Shown: positions 1 through 6,069, counted from the first letter of the stretch. The stretch: 6,779 nt of DNA from DASXUC01 sp036505015 (GCA_036505015.1 DASXUC010000060.1:1-6779), one strand, 5' to 3'. The notes: generated from the sequence alone by a model not told the origin. Numbers and translations: made by a program.

Positions 1-30
1 ATTGCGAGCGAAGCGAAGCAATCCCGAGCC
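1..30. repeat. REP-like dispersed repeat copy (attgcgagcgaagcgaagca type), cut by window edge
   Basis: The window opens with attgcgagcgaagcgaagca followed by atcccgagcc. From general knowledge this resembles a short imperfectly palindromic sequence scattered in many bacterial genomes. The outer parts attgcgagcg and caatcccgag recur, with changes, around a longer centre at 453-507. The copy lies inside the nuclease-like reading frame and is translated there as GLLRFARN. Its left end is outside the window, so target duplications cannot be checked. Confidence 0.6.
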
Positions 31-984
31 AACTTCAAGCCCTATGCCACTCAGCCAGTCAACGAGTGGCCTCGTGTACCCCGCCACATCCTCCGGCACA
101 AGCGCATACGCCGCCCGCCCCTTGGCGCACGCCGCAAAGAAGCTCTTCTCGAGCTCATTCAGTTCCGCAAACCCAAATAGAACAAGCGCCGCCGCATCGT
201 CGATCAGTTTGCTCTCTTTCGCAGCCTCGGCGGCCATCGCCAGCAGGTCACTCCCGTCGAAGTATCCCGCCTCGTCCTTGAGGCGCTCCACTTCCTCATA
301 GATCTCCGCCAGCTCAGCCAGCTTGCGACTCGTCCCGTTCGGGCCCGCGCTCGCGGCGCTGTTCTCTCCGTCATCGCGAGCGGAGCCGGCACTCGTGGCT
401 ATACTCTTTCCGTCGTCGCGAGCGGAGCCGGCACTCGTGACCTTACTCTTTGCGTCATCGCGAGCGGAGCCGGCGCTTGCGCCGGCGAAGTGTGGCGATC
501 CCGAGTCGCCAAAAAGCCCCTGTTGAACAGCGTGCGGGGAATCCGCCTCGTTGCCTCGTTGCCTCGTTTCCTCGTATCCCGACGCCGTCCGGCGAAGCTC
601 TTGCGGTCCAAGTCCCGCCTTCTTCAAATCCGTCAGCGTCTTCAGCACCGCCCGCGGCGTCCCCGGAAACTCCTTGATCGGCCCCAGGTACCCATCCGGA
701 CGGACCTTGGTCTGAATCGCTTTCCGCGCCGCCAGAAAGTCCCCCATCGGCGGAAGCTGAATCCGCCGCGAAGCCACCAGATCCGCGACCGCGACGGCCT
801 TCGCCAGATCCAGAAAAGTTACGAAGCGGACGTTGAACGCGGGACGGTCCCTCGAGATGGCTCGCAGCAGGTGCTCACCCAAAATGTGCGTTGGGACAAT
901 GACGAAGATGGATTGCAGCGCCGCTTCTCGCCGGATGTCATCGATCAGACGGGCAAACTGCGTGGTACTTTCGGCCGTTCTCAT
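1..984 (-). CDS. AddB-like / PD-(D/E)XK-family nuclease-helicase, N-terminal part (partial, runs off left edge)
   Basis: The minus-strand frame from ATG 984 stays open for 328 codons to the window edge with no stop, so the C-terminus is missing. Residues 27-37 (FVIVPTHILGE) followed by NVRFVTFLDLA (51-61) resemble the opening of AddB-like double-strand-break-processing nucleases. FDGSDLL (242-248) and ALVLFGFAELNELEKSFFAA (266-285) resemble their later 'DLL...VxGFxxLxxLE' section. In such families this region is an inactivated helicase-like domain, and the PD-(D/E)XK nuclease sits at the C-terminus, here out of view. No Walker A motif is visible in this part. Residues about 135-218 are a low-complexity linker encoded by tandem DNA repeats, and the last ten or so residues come from another repeat copy. 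No good Shine-Dalgarno precedes ATG 984, but it is the only standard start after the upstream in-frame TAA. The nuclease family assignment is by resemblance and is moderately sure. The open frame itself is clear. Confidence 0.72.
   Translation of the reverse strand, partial: MRTAESTTQFARLIDDIRREAALQSIFVIVPTHILGEHLLRAISRDRPAFNVRFVTFLDLAKAVAVADLVASRRIQLPPMGDFLAARKAIQTKVRPDGYLGPIKEFPGTPRAVLKTLTDLKKAGLGPQELRRTASGYEETRQRGNEADSPHAVQQGLFGDSGSPHFAGASAGSARDDAKSKVTSAGSARDDGKSIATSAGSARDDGENSAASAGPNGTSRKLAELAEIYEEVERLKDEAGYFDGSDLLAMAAEAAKESKLIDDAAALVLFGFAELNELEKSFFAACAKGRAAYALVPEDVAGYTRPLVDWLSGIGLEVGSGLLRFARN
369..474. repeat. 42-bp tandem repeat inside coding sequence (14-residue SAGSARDD repeat)
   Basis: Two full units (369-410 and 411-452) match at 37 of 42 bases. 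A third begins at 453 with the same first 22 bases (cgtcatcgcgagcggagccg, then gc) before diverging into the palindromic element. A degenerate trace lies upstream at about 345-368. Because 42 is a multiple of 3, the minus-strand frame stays open and gives ASAGSARDD, TSAGSARDD and TSAGSARDD at residues 169, 183 and 197, exactly 14 apart. The unit core (tcatcgcgagcggagcc) is related to the REP-like element, so the tandem array may have grown from it. Confidence 0.85.
453..507. repeat. REP-like palindromic element with 8-bp-arm hairpin core
   Basis: The element starts cgtcatcgcgagcggagcc and ends ggcgatcccgagtc, matching the outer parts of the repeat at 1-30 but with an enlarged centre. At 469-486 it contains the perfect inverted repeat GCCGGCGC-TT-GCGCCGGC. 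It sits inside the nuclease-like reading frame, where it is translated as FGDSGSPHFAGASAGSARDD, and it forms the junction with the 42-bp tandem array. Confidence 0.6.
546..577. repeat. 8-bp tandem repeat, four units (cctcgttg)
   Basis: Four consecutive 8-bp units are present: cctcgttg, cctcgttg, cctcgttt and cctcgtat. They are in the same repeat-derived stretch of the nuclease-like gene and are translated on the minus strand as part of YEETRQRGNEA. Gain or loss of one unit would shift the frame, whereas three units would not. Confidence 0.75.
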
Positions 985-1165
985 GGGAGTTACGAGGACA
1001 ATGCTACCGGATTAGCCCAGTTGAGTCATCGACCCTGTACCAGGTTCTCTCCAGGCCCGTGTTTCGTACCAGGTACCGTTTTGGCACCCCCACGTTCCGC
1101 TTGGCGCCGGCACTTCTTCGCCCTGGCCACCCTGGCGCTGGGTGAGATCGTCAGGTGAAGAAGGC
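985..1165. other. Non-coding spacer between kinase and nuclease-like gene
   Basis: This 181-bp spacer lies between two genes on the same (minus) strand, in contrast to the 4-bp overlaps within the operon. I see no hairpin followed by a T-run after the kinase stop, only a weak CACCC/GGGTG pairing (about 1123-1145) without a T tract. No convincing -35/-10 pair for the nuclease-like gene could be read. The spacer's main structure is the gtaccaggt repeat cluster, which has its own entry. The break in spacing suggests that the nuclease-like gene is a separate unit. Confidence 0.5.
1037..1088. repeat. Direct repeat gtaccaggt (x2) with overlapping palindromes
   Basis: The 9-mer gtaccaggt occurs at 1037-1045 and 1066-1074, offset by 29 bp. 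The second copy forms an odd palindrome GTACC-A-GGTAC (1066-1076). It overlaps a second dyad, ggtacc-gtttt-ggcacc (1072-1088), which on the minus-strand transcript would be a 6-bp stem with one G-U pair and a 5-base loop. This could be a regulator binding site for the nuclease-like gene or a fragment of another dispersed repeat. The sequence alone does not decide. Confidence 0.45.
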
Positions 1166-2155
1166 CTACCTGGGCGGCTGAGTGAGACCGCTTGCAAGAC
1201 GCCGGAGGATGGATGATGTCGGACGGATACCGGCCGCTTCCAAAGCCATCAAGACACCACCGACGGCAGGCGGAAATCGAGGCTTCCGGATGCGGCAGCG
1301 CGGGGCGCCGGACCGAAGCTCCGCCCGGAGCGAGGCCACCATCGGAGGGCCGATCACGAAGACTCCACCGACAAGGAACAGCTCGAACGGCTCCCCCTGC
1401 ATGTCCAACCGTTCAGCAATCGCCAGAGCGAGATGCGCCAACGAGCGTCCCGCCTCCGCAAGGATCGCATGAGCCACCACATCACCGTGCCGCGCGGCCA
1501 CTTCGACCGCCGGGACGAGCGAGGCCAGCAGCGCCCGCCCGCCGCCTTCGCCGTAGACGCGCCGGCGGATCTCCGGCCACTCTCCCAGCCGCGCCTGAAA
1601 CATATCGGCGAGCGCGGTTTTCGGCCCCCGGCCGTCGGCGCCGCGGAGGGCCGCACGTAAGGCCGCCTGCCCGATACCCACGCCTCCACCGGCGTCATCG
1701 ATCAGGTATCCATAGCCTCCCGCTCTCGCACTCTTCCCTGCCGCGTTGCGTCCCAGTGCGACCGATCCTGTGCCGGCGATCACCATCACCCCGGGTCCGC
1801 CGGCCGACGCTCCCGCGAATGCGATCTCCGCATCCCAGGTCGCGTGGATGACGTCGGCCCGCGTCACCTTCTGGAGGATCCGGACCGCTGCGCGCGACTC
1901 CGGAGACTCCGGTTCCAACCCGGTCAGGCCGGCAACGACGGCCCGCGGCGACCGCCGCACACGCGCCTCGGACGACGCCGATGTGAACGCCTGGGCGATG
2001 GCGTCTCTGGTCTTCCTGCGACCCGCGGGCAGGTAGAGATGATCGATGGGACCGCCGCGGCCCACGCCCAGCATGCGGCCGGTGTCATCCGCGAGCACGC
2101 AGGTCGTAGAGGAGGCCCCGCCATCGACTCCGGCGACGGTGATCCGCTGGGTCAC
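1166..2155 (-). CDS. BadF/BadG/BcrA/BcrD-family ATPase, probable N-acetylhexosamine (GlcNAc/ManNAc) kinase
   Basis: This is a 329-residue cytoplasmic sugar kinase of the ASKHA fold, a normal length for the family. The N-terminal phosphate-binding loop is VDGGASST (10-17, D11). WDAEIAFAG (107-115) carries the probable catalytic aspartate D108. The second phosphate loop is AGTGS (127-131), and LFLVGGV near the C-terminal third is the adenosine-binding segment. The usual GD-E-G-S-G stretch is replaced by IDDAGGG (152-158), which is unusual. The start is GTG 2155, overlapping the NanE stop as GTGA, so translation is coupled. The gene ends in TAG. Being next to nanE and a sugar transporter points to phosphorylation of ManNAc or GlcNAc. 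Bacterial ManNAc kinases (NanK) are usually ROK proteins, so this would be a different family filling that slot. The family is secure and the exact sugar is inferred. Confidence 0.85.
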   Translation of the reverse strand: MTQRITVAGVDGGASSTTCVLADDTGRMLGVGRGGPIDHLYLPAGRRKTRDAIAQAFTSASSEARVRRSPRAVVAGLTGLEPESPESRAAVRILQKVTRADVIHATWDAEIAFAGASAGGPGVMVIAGTGSVALGRNAAGKSARAGGYGYLIDDAGGGVGIGQAALRAALRGADGRGPKTALADMFQARLGEWPEIRRRVYGEGGGRALLASLVPAVEVAARHGDVVAHAILAEAGRSLAHLALAIAERLDMQGEPFELFLVGGVFVIGPPMVASLRAELRSGAPRCRIRKPRFPPAVGGVLMALEAAGIRPTSSILRRLASGLTQPPR

Positions 2156-2871
2156 CGGGATGTGTCGGCCCCCTGCCGGAACTCCTGGATCGCCTCCACA
2201 AATGTACGGGTGATCACCAGCGCATCGGTGATCGCCCGTCCCACGACCACGGCGAACGCCCCTGCGCGGAAGGCCTCCAGCGCGTCCTCCGGCGTGCGAT
2301 ACCGTCCCTCGGCTACGACCGGCACAGAGAGCGAGCGGGCGAGGTCACGGACTAAGCCGAGATCCGGCTCGTCCGACGGCAACGAGGTTTCCGTGTAGCC
2401 TGACAGCGTCGTCGCCAGCAAGTCTGCGCCCAGCGCCGCGGCATGCTCTCCTTCGTCGAGCGTGGAGACGTCGGCCATCACGGGCCGCCCAAGTTGCCGT
2501 TTGATGCGCGGGATCAGCTCATTGAGCCGCTCGCCGCCCGGACGCGGCCGCGCGGTCGCATCGAGGGCGATGATGTCCGCACCCGCCGCGGCGACCGCCT
2601 CGGCATCGCCAAACGTCGGGGTGATAAACCTGAGAGCATCCGGTGACGATACCTTGCGGATGCCGATGATGGGGATGGTCACGAGGGACCGGACGGCGGC
2701 AACGTCTTCCTCGCCGTTGACACGCACGCCGACCGCGCCTCCGGCCTCTGCGGCGCGCGCCAGCGCCGCGATGACCCGCGAATCGTGCAGGGGATGCCCC
2801 TCCCGCGCCTGGCAGGAGACAATGAGACCGCCAGCCAGGCGATCCAGCACGGTTCGATCCCCCGCGCTCAT
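2152..2871 (-). CDS. nanE: N-acetylmannosamine-6-phosphate 2-epimerase
   Basis: The 239-residue TIM-barrel enzyme is close to the usual length of NanE. It converts ManNAc-6-P to GlcNAc-6-P in amino-sugar and sialic-acid catabolism in the cytoplasm. Family signatures run in order: GGLIVSCQA (14-22), IPIIGIRK (66-73), GADIIALDATARPRP (97-111), ADVST (133-137), LATTLSGYT (152-160), EPDLGLV (168-174), VVAEGRY (185-191) and VVVGRAIT (208-215). K73 and E188 align with the catalytic lysine and glutamate known from the family. The frame is open further upstream (to 2982), but ATG 2871 is chosen because it gives the normal N-terminus and overlaps the permease stop as ATGA. The upstream extension is arginine/alanine-rich sequence read from the permease in another frame. 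The stop overlaps the kinase GTG. Confidence 0.95.
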   Translation of the reverse strand: MSAGDRTVLDRLAGGLIVSCQAREGHPLHDSRVIAALARAAEAGGAVGVRVNGEEDVAAVRSLVTIPIIGIRKVSSPDALRFITPTFGDAEAVAAAGADIIALDATARPRPGGERLNELIPRIKRQLGRPVMADVSTLDEGEHAAALGADLLATTLSGYTETSLPSDEPDLGLVRDLARSLSVPVVAEGRYRTPEDALEAFRAGAFAVVVGRAITDALVITRTFVEAIQEFRQGADTSR

Positions 2872-3704
2872 CCCTTCACCGCCCCTGCGGTGAGCCCGCT
2901 GATGAAGTGCCGCGACAGCAGCACGTACAGCGTGACGACGGGCACCGCCGCCAGGGTGAGCCCGGCGAACAGGATCGCCCAATCTGTGTAGTATTGGCCG
3001 AAGAACGTCGTCATCCCAAGCGGCAGCGTCTTCAGCCGGTCGGACTGAATAAAGACCAGCGGGAAGAAGAAGTCATTCCAGATCGGGATGACATTGTAGA
3101 TCAGCACGATGACCAGCGCGGGCCGAACCAGCGGCAGCATGATGCGGCGGAAGATCAGCCACTCGCCCGCCCCGTCGATGCGGGCCGCGCTGTCCAGGTC
3201 CGACGGCAGGGTACGGAAGAAGCCGGTGAGGATGAACACCGCGCTCGGCAGTCCCGAGGCCGCGTAGATCAGGATCAAAGACCAGAGTGAATCCAGCAGA
3301 TGCAGGTCGCGCATGAGGATGAACAGCGGGATGATGCCCAACCGGATGGGCAGCATGAGCCCGCTCAGGAAGAACAGGTACAGCAGGTCATTCCCGCTGA
3401 AGCGGAACCGTCCGAGCGCGTAGCCGGCCATCGCGCCCAGCGCCAGGATGATGAGGATCGAGACCAACGTCACGACCACGCTGTTGCGGAAGTAAAGCGC
3501 GAAGTGCGCCTCGACCCACACGCGCGCGAAGTTCTCCAGCCGCCAGACCGTGGGCAGTCCGAAGGGATTCTGGAAGATCTCCCGCGTGGACTTGAACGCG
3601 GACAACCCCATGATGAGCATCGGGGCGAGGACGAGGATGGCATTGGCCAGCAGGACGACCTGCAACAGCGGTCGCCAGGACAGCCGGCTGCGGCTCACTC
3701 TCAC
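2868..3704 (-). CDS. Carbohydrate ABC transporter permease, CUT1 family, MalG type
   Basis: This inner-membrane subunit has 278 residues, typical for MalG-like permeases, and about six hydrophobic segments (roughly 13-35, 74-97, 107-131, 142-163, 196-217 and 244-264). The EAA-type cytoplasmic loop that docks the ATPase is SAARIDGAGEWLIFRRIMLP (172-191). The C-terminus SGLTAGAVKG is characteristic of CUT1 second permeases. The start is GTG 3704, overlapping the preceding permease's TGA as GTGA. GGGAGGTGG (3720-3712) lies just upstream as the ribosome-binding site. A longer in-frame ORF up to 4592 is rejected because it is the shadow of the first permease. The protein pairs with the permease encoded at 3701-4681. 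Confidence 0.93.
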   Translation of the reverse strand: MRVSRSRLSWRPLLQVVLLANAILVLAPMLIMGLSAFKSTREIFQNPFGLPTVWRLENFARVWVEAHFALYFRNSVVVTLVSILIILALGAMAGYALGRFRFSGNDLLYLFFLSGLMLPIRLGIIPLFILMRDLHLLDSLWSLILIYAASGLPSAVFILTGFFRTLPSDLDSAARIDGAGEWLIFRRIMLPLVRPALVIVLIYNVIPIWNDFFFPLVFIQSDRLKTLPLGMTTFFGQYYTDWAILFAGLTLAAVPVVTLYVLLSRHFISGLTAGAVKG

Positions 3705-4681
3705 GAGAGCTCCACCTCCCGCCGGCGCAGCAGCACCGCGGCCACCGCAGACACCGCGACCAGCAGGATGAACATCAGCACCGCAACGGCGGACCCGATC
3801 CCGATGTCCTGGAGCCCAGTGTCGACCTCCCCGAAGGCCATCCGATAGAAGAGCAGGCTGAGCACGTCGGTGGCGCGATTCGGCGCGCCCGACACGCCCT
3901 GCATCACGTACGGCAGCTCGAACCAGTTGAATGAGCCGATGAAGGTGAGCAGCGCGATGATCGTCACGGCGGGGGCGAGCAGCGGGAAGATCACGTGGCG
4001 GATGAGCTGTCCTTCCCCCGCCCCATCGATCCGAGCGGCTTCCAGGTACTCGTCCGGAATCGCGTGAATGCCGGCGAGGAAGACGATGGTGGGGAAGCCG
4101 ATCCACCGCCAGGCATTGACCATGACCAGGGTGAGCAGCGCGGTCGACGGATCGCCCAGCCACGGGCGCACGAAATTGGCCAGCCCCACGTCGGTGAGCA
4201 CCTTGTTGACGATGCCGAAGACGGGGTTGAGGAACAGCGCCCAGAGGAAGCCGACGATGACCAGCGACAGCATTACCGGCAGGAAGAAGATGACGCGGTA
4301 GACCTTCGTCCCCCACGGCCCGCGCGCGAGCAGCAGCGCCAGGCCGAGTGCCACGATGTTCTGCACGATCATCGTGACGACGAAAACGACGACGTTGTGC
4401 CAGAACGCGTTGGTCAACAGCTGCGAGTACGGGAAGGTTCCGAACAGCCGGAAGAAATTCGCCAGGCCGACGAACCCGCGCCTGCCAATCCCCTCCCAGC
4501 CGTAAAAGCTGAAGGCCAGCGCGGAAAGGATTGGGTAGGTGATGAACAGCGCAAAGACGACGAGGGCGGGGCCGAGGAAGATGAGCAGCCACAGCCTGCG
4601 GCCGGCGCGCAGGCTCAGCCGCGATGGACGCAGCCGTCTCGCCGGCGAGACAAATGTTGGGGCGGGTGGAGATGTCTCCAC
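3701..4681 (-). CDS. Carbohydrate ABC transporter permease, CUT1 family, MalF type
   Basis: From GTG 4681 the protein has 326 residues. A basic N-terminus (RRLRPSRLSLRAGRR) is followed by a first membrane segment (about 31-55) and further ones ending near 315. The EAA loop is EAARIDGAGEGQLIRHVIFP (214-233). It is the first of two permeases between the binding protein and NanE, the usual CUT1 order. Only two in-frame standard starts exist: GTG 4681 and GTG 4726, the latter overlapping the binding-protein gene by 32 bp with a poorly spaced Shine-Dalgarno. I prefer 4681, which is 14 bp past the upstream stop, but it lies inside a perfect inverted repeat. That could limit permease translation relative to the binding protein. 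Function is sure; the start is about 65% sure. Confidence 0.9.
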   Translation of the reverse strand: METSPPAPTFVSPARRLRPSRLSLRAGRRLWLLIFLGPALVVFALFITYPILSALAFSFYGWEGIGRRGFVGLANFFRLFGTFPYSQLLTNAFWHNVVVFVVTMIVQNIVALGLALLLARGPWGTKVYRVIFFLPVMLSLVIVGFLWALFLNPVFGIVNKVLTDVGLANFVRPWLGDPSTALLTLVMVNAWRWIGFPTIVFLAGIHAIPDEYLEAARIDGAGEGQLIRHVIFPLLAPAVTIIALLTFIGSFNWFELPYVMQGVSGAPNRATDVLSLLFYRMAFGEVDTGLQDIGIGSAVAVLMFILLVAVSAVAAVLLRRREVELS

Positions 4682-4688
4682 CCGCCCC
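4659..4688 (-). promoter_or_regulatory. Intercistronic hairpin after binding-protein gene, containing the permease start
   Basis: On the minus strand GGGGCGGGTGGAGA (4688-4675) is followed by CA and then its exact reverse complement (4672-4659), a perfect 14-bp inverted repeat starting 7 bp after the binding-protein stop. In RNA this allows a 13-bp stem with a 4-base loop. The following bases (aacatttgtctcg) are not a run of T, so it is not a strong intrinsic terminator. Hairpins in this position are known in sugar-transport operons (malE-malF) to protect the upstream mRNA. The preferred permease GTG (4681-4679) lies in the 5' arm, so the fold would also hide the start. Confidence 0.8.
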
Positions 4689-4694
4689 CCAGCA

Positions 4695-5954
4695 CTATCT
4701 CCCGCGGAACGGTTCGAACCAGGCACCGAGGCCCCGCGTGAGCTCCTCGCCCACCTGCTGCGGCGACATCTGCCCGGCCATCATGGCCTGGAGCGCGTTC
4801 TGGAGCAGCGTGGAACCCGTGGGCGCCTGCCAGCGGAACCCGACCAGCATGATGTAGGGTGTGGCCTTGCGGTTCATGTCCTGCACGTGCTTGAGCACCG
4901 GGTCCTTGATCACGACGCCCGGCACCGCCGAGTTCTGGGCAAGCATATCCGTGAACATCTGCCCGAACTCGCGCGTCGCGGTGAAGCGGATGAACTTCTT
5001 CGCCGCGTCCATGTGCGGCGTCTTCGCGTTGATGCCGTAGTTGCCGTCATTGAACGACGAGACCCACGGCACCTGCCCGGCCCTCAGCGGCGGCGAGGCG
5101 AAGACGTCGAAGTCCAGGTTCTTGTTCTGCGCTTTGAAGAAGCCGATCTCCCACGACCCGCCGATGAACATCGCCGCCTGCTCATTGAGGAACAGCTGCT
5201 GCATGGTCGCGTAGTCCACGCCCATGAAGTTGGGGTGCATGTATGGCCGGAGCTCCAGCATCCGGGCGATCGCGTTCGTGTACGTCGGGTCCTTAAAGGT
5301 TGTCTGTCCGCGCGTCACCGCCTCGAAGAACGTGCTGCCGCCATAGAAGTTCGGCGCGATAGCACCGGACATGACCTCGAGCGTCCACCCCTCCTTGCCG
5401 CCGTTCGCCAGCGGCAGCACGCCCTTATCCTTGAGGGTCTTCATGGTCGTCAGGAACTCGGCCCAGCCCTTGGGGACACTGACGCCGGCCTGAGCGAAGA
5501 GCTTCTTGTTGTAGTAGATCACGATCGTCTGACTCGCGAACGGCACACCGTAGATCTTGCCGTCTTTGCGCCCCTTGGCGCCCTCGAGAATCGTCCGGGA
5601 GAAGAGCCTGAGCTCCGGCACAGTCTCGAAGTCGAGCGCCGCGATATACCCCGGCGCGGTGAACGTTTCCAAGCCACCGTAGGCGCGGAGGTGGATGATG
5701 TCCGGCCCTTTCCCCGCCGTCAGGGCAGTGGACAGGATGGTGTTGTACTCCGTCTGCTTGAAGGGCATGAACTGCACCCTGATGCCCGGGTTGCGCTGCT
5801 CGAATACCTTGATCATGCGGTCGTACGCCCACTGATCCTCGGTCCGCCAGCTCCAAAACGTGAGCGTCACGGCCCCCTGGCCGCCGGCCGTCCCCGGGAA
5901 GAAGGACGCGACCAACAGCACCATGACGAGTCCCGCCAACCATCGCCGCCTCAC
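4695..5954 (-). CDS. Extracellular solute-binding protein, family 1 (CUT1 sugar ABC transporter)
   Basis: The 419-residue protein has the usual length for family 1 sugar-binding proteins. The N-terminus MRRRW plus a hydrophobic run (LAGLVMVLLVASFF) ending near GTAGGQG (21-27) is a Sec signal peptide. There is no cysteine for lipid attachment, suggesting a soluble periplasmic protein. The mature start VTLTFWSWRTEDQW, then NPGIRVQFMPF, GPDIIHLRAYG, GKIYGVPFASQTIVIYYNKK and MFIGGSWEIGFF follow the family pattern. Many aromatic residues fit sugar stacking. The start is GTG 5954, with AGGAGG (5966-5961) six bases upstream, the best ribosome-binding site in the window, as expected for the most abundant transporter component. 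It opens the operon. The substrate cannot be read from the sequence; an N-acetylhexosamine is inferred from NanE and the kinase. Confidence 0.95.
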   Translation of the reverse strand: MRRRWLAGLVMVLLVASFFPGTAGGQGAVTLTFWSWRTEDQWAYDRMIKVFEQRNPGIRVQFMPFKQTEYNTILSTALTAGKGPDIIHLRAYGGLETFTAPGYIAALDFETVPELRLFSRTILEGAKGRKDGKIYGVPFASQTIVIYYNKKLFAQAGVSVPKGWAEFLTTMKTLKDKGVLPLANGGKEGWTLEVMSGAIAPNFYGGSTFFEAVTRGQTTFKDPTYTNAIARMLELRPYMHPNFMGVDYATMQQLFLNEQAAMFIGGSWEIGFFKAQNKNLDFDVFASPPLRAGQVPWVSSFNDGNYGINAKTPHMDAAKKFIRFTATREFGQMFTDMLAQNSAVPGVVIKDPVLKHVQDMNRKATPYIMLVGFRWQAPTGSTLLQNALQAMMAGQMSPQQVGEELTRGLGAWFEPFRGR

Positions 5955-5958
5955 AGAG

Positions 5959-5966
5959 CACCTCCT
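5959..5966 (-). promoter_or_regulatory. Ribosome-binding site of the solute-binding protein gene
   Basis: AGGAGGTG on the minus strand lies with its AGGAGG six bases before GTG 5954. It decides the start codon in favour of GTG 5954 over the in-frame positions around it and is the strongest Shine-Dalgarno seen in the operon. Confidence 0.85.
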
Positions 5967-6007
5967 GTACGCATCGGAATCCGCTTATCGCTTCGGCGCC
6001 TTCCCAG

Positions 6008-6054
6008 ATAGCCCTCTCCCCCGCGAATAGCCCTCTCCCCGCGAGGGGGGAGGG
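6008..6054. repeat. GC-rich near-tandem repeat and near-palindrome (ccctctcccc type)
   Basis: The unit atagccctctcccccgcga (6008-6026) is repeated almost exactly as atagccctctccccgcga (6027-6044). The second copy continues into gggggaggg, forming the near-palindrome CCCTCTCCCC-gcga-GGGGGGAGGG (6031-6054) with one non-Watson-Crick position. From general knowledge such ccctctcccc/ggggagaggg elements are common dispersed repeats of high-GC bacteria. It could also act as a strong RNA stem in the operon leader. Confidence 0.65.
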
Positions 6055-6069
6055 GGTGGGTGAGGGGCG

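Noticed and set aside
369..474. CRISPR array
   Set aside because: The 42-bp units are contiguous repeats with no unique spacers, and they lie inside an open reading frame.
494..515. Intrinsic terminator (ggcga/tcgcc hairpin next to five A)
   Set aside because: On the plus strand the hairpin is followed by A, not T. On the minus strand the T-run precedes the stem, and the site is inside a coding sequence.
490..1158. 222-codon plus-strand open frame
   Set aside because: Its sequence is Arg/Pro-rich without motifs, and the opposite strand carries a coherent nuclease-like frame over most of the same stretch.
2872..2982. N-terminal extension of NanE by 37 residues
   Set aside because: It overlaps the permease coding sequence in another frame and has no family similarity. 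ATG 2871 gives the normal NanE length and an ATGA overlap.
2868..4592. Single 574-residue protein on the minus strand
   Set aside because: Only the last 278 residues read as a permease. The first part is an Arg-rich wrong-frame reading of the MalF-type permease, and GTG 3704 has a good ribosome-binding site and a GTGA overlap.
4659..4688. Strong intrinsic terminator ending the binding-protein transcript
   Set aside because: No T-run follows the stem and three more transporter and sugar genes continue directly, so a stabilising or translation-limiting hairpin fits better than a full stop.
4539..6011. 490-codon plus-strand open frame opposite the solute-binding protein gene
   Set aside because: It is Arg/His/Glu-rich without recognisable domains, and it is the antisense shadow of a clear family 1 binding protein with a signal peptide and Shine-Dalgarno. 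Long antisense frames are common in GC-rich genes.
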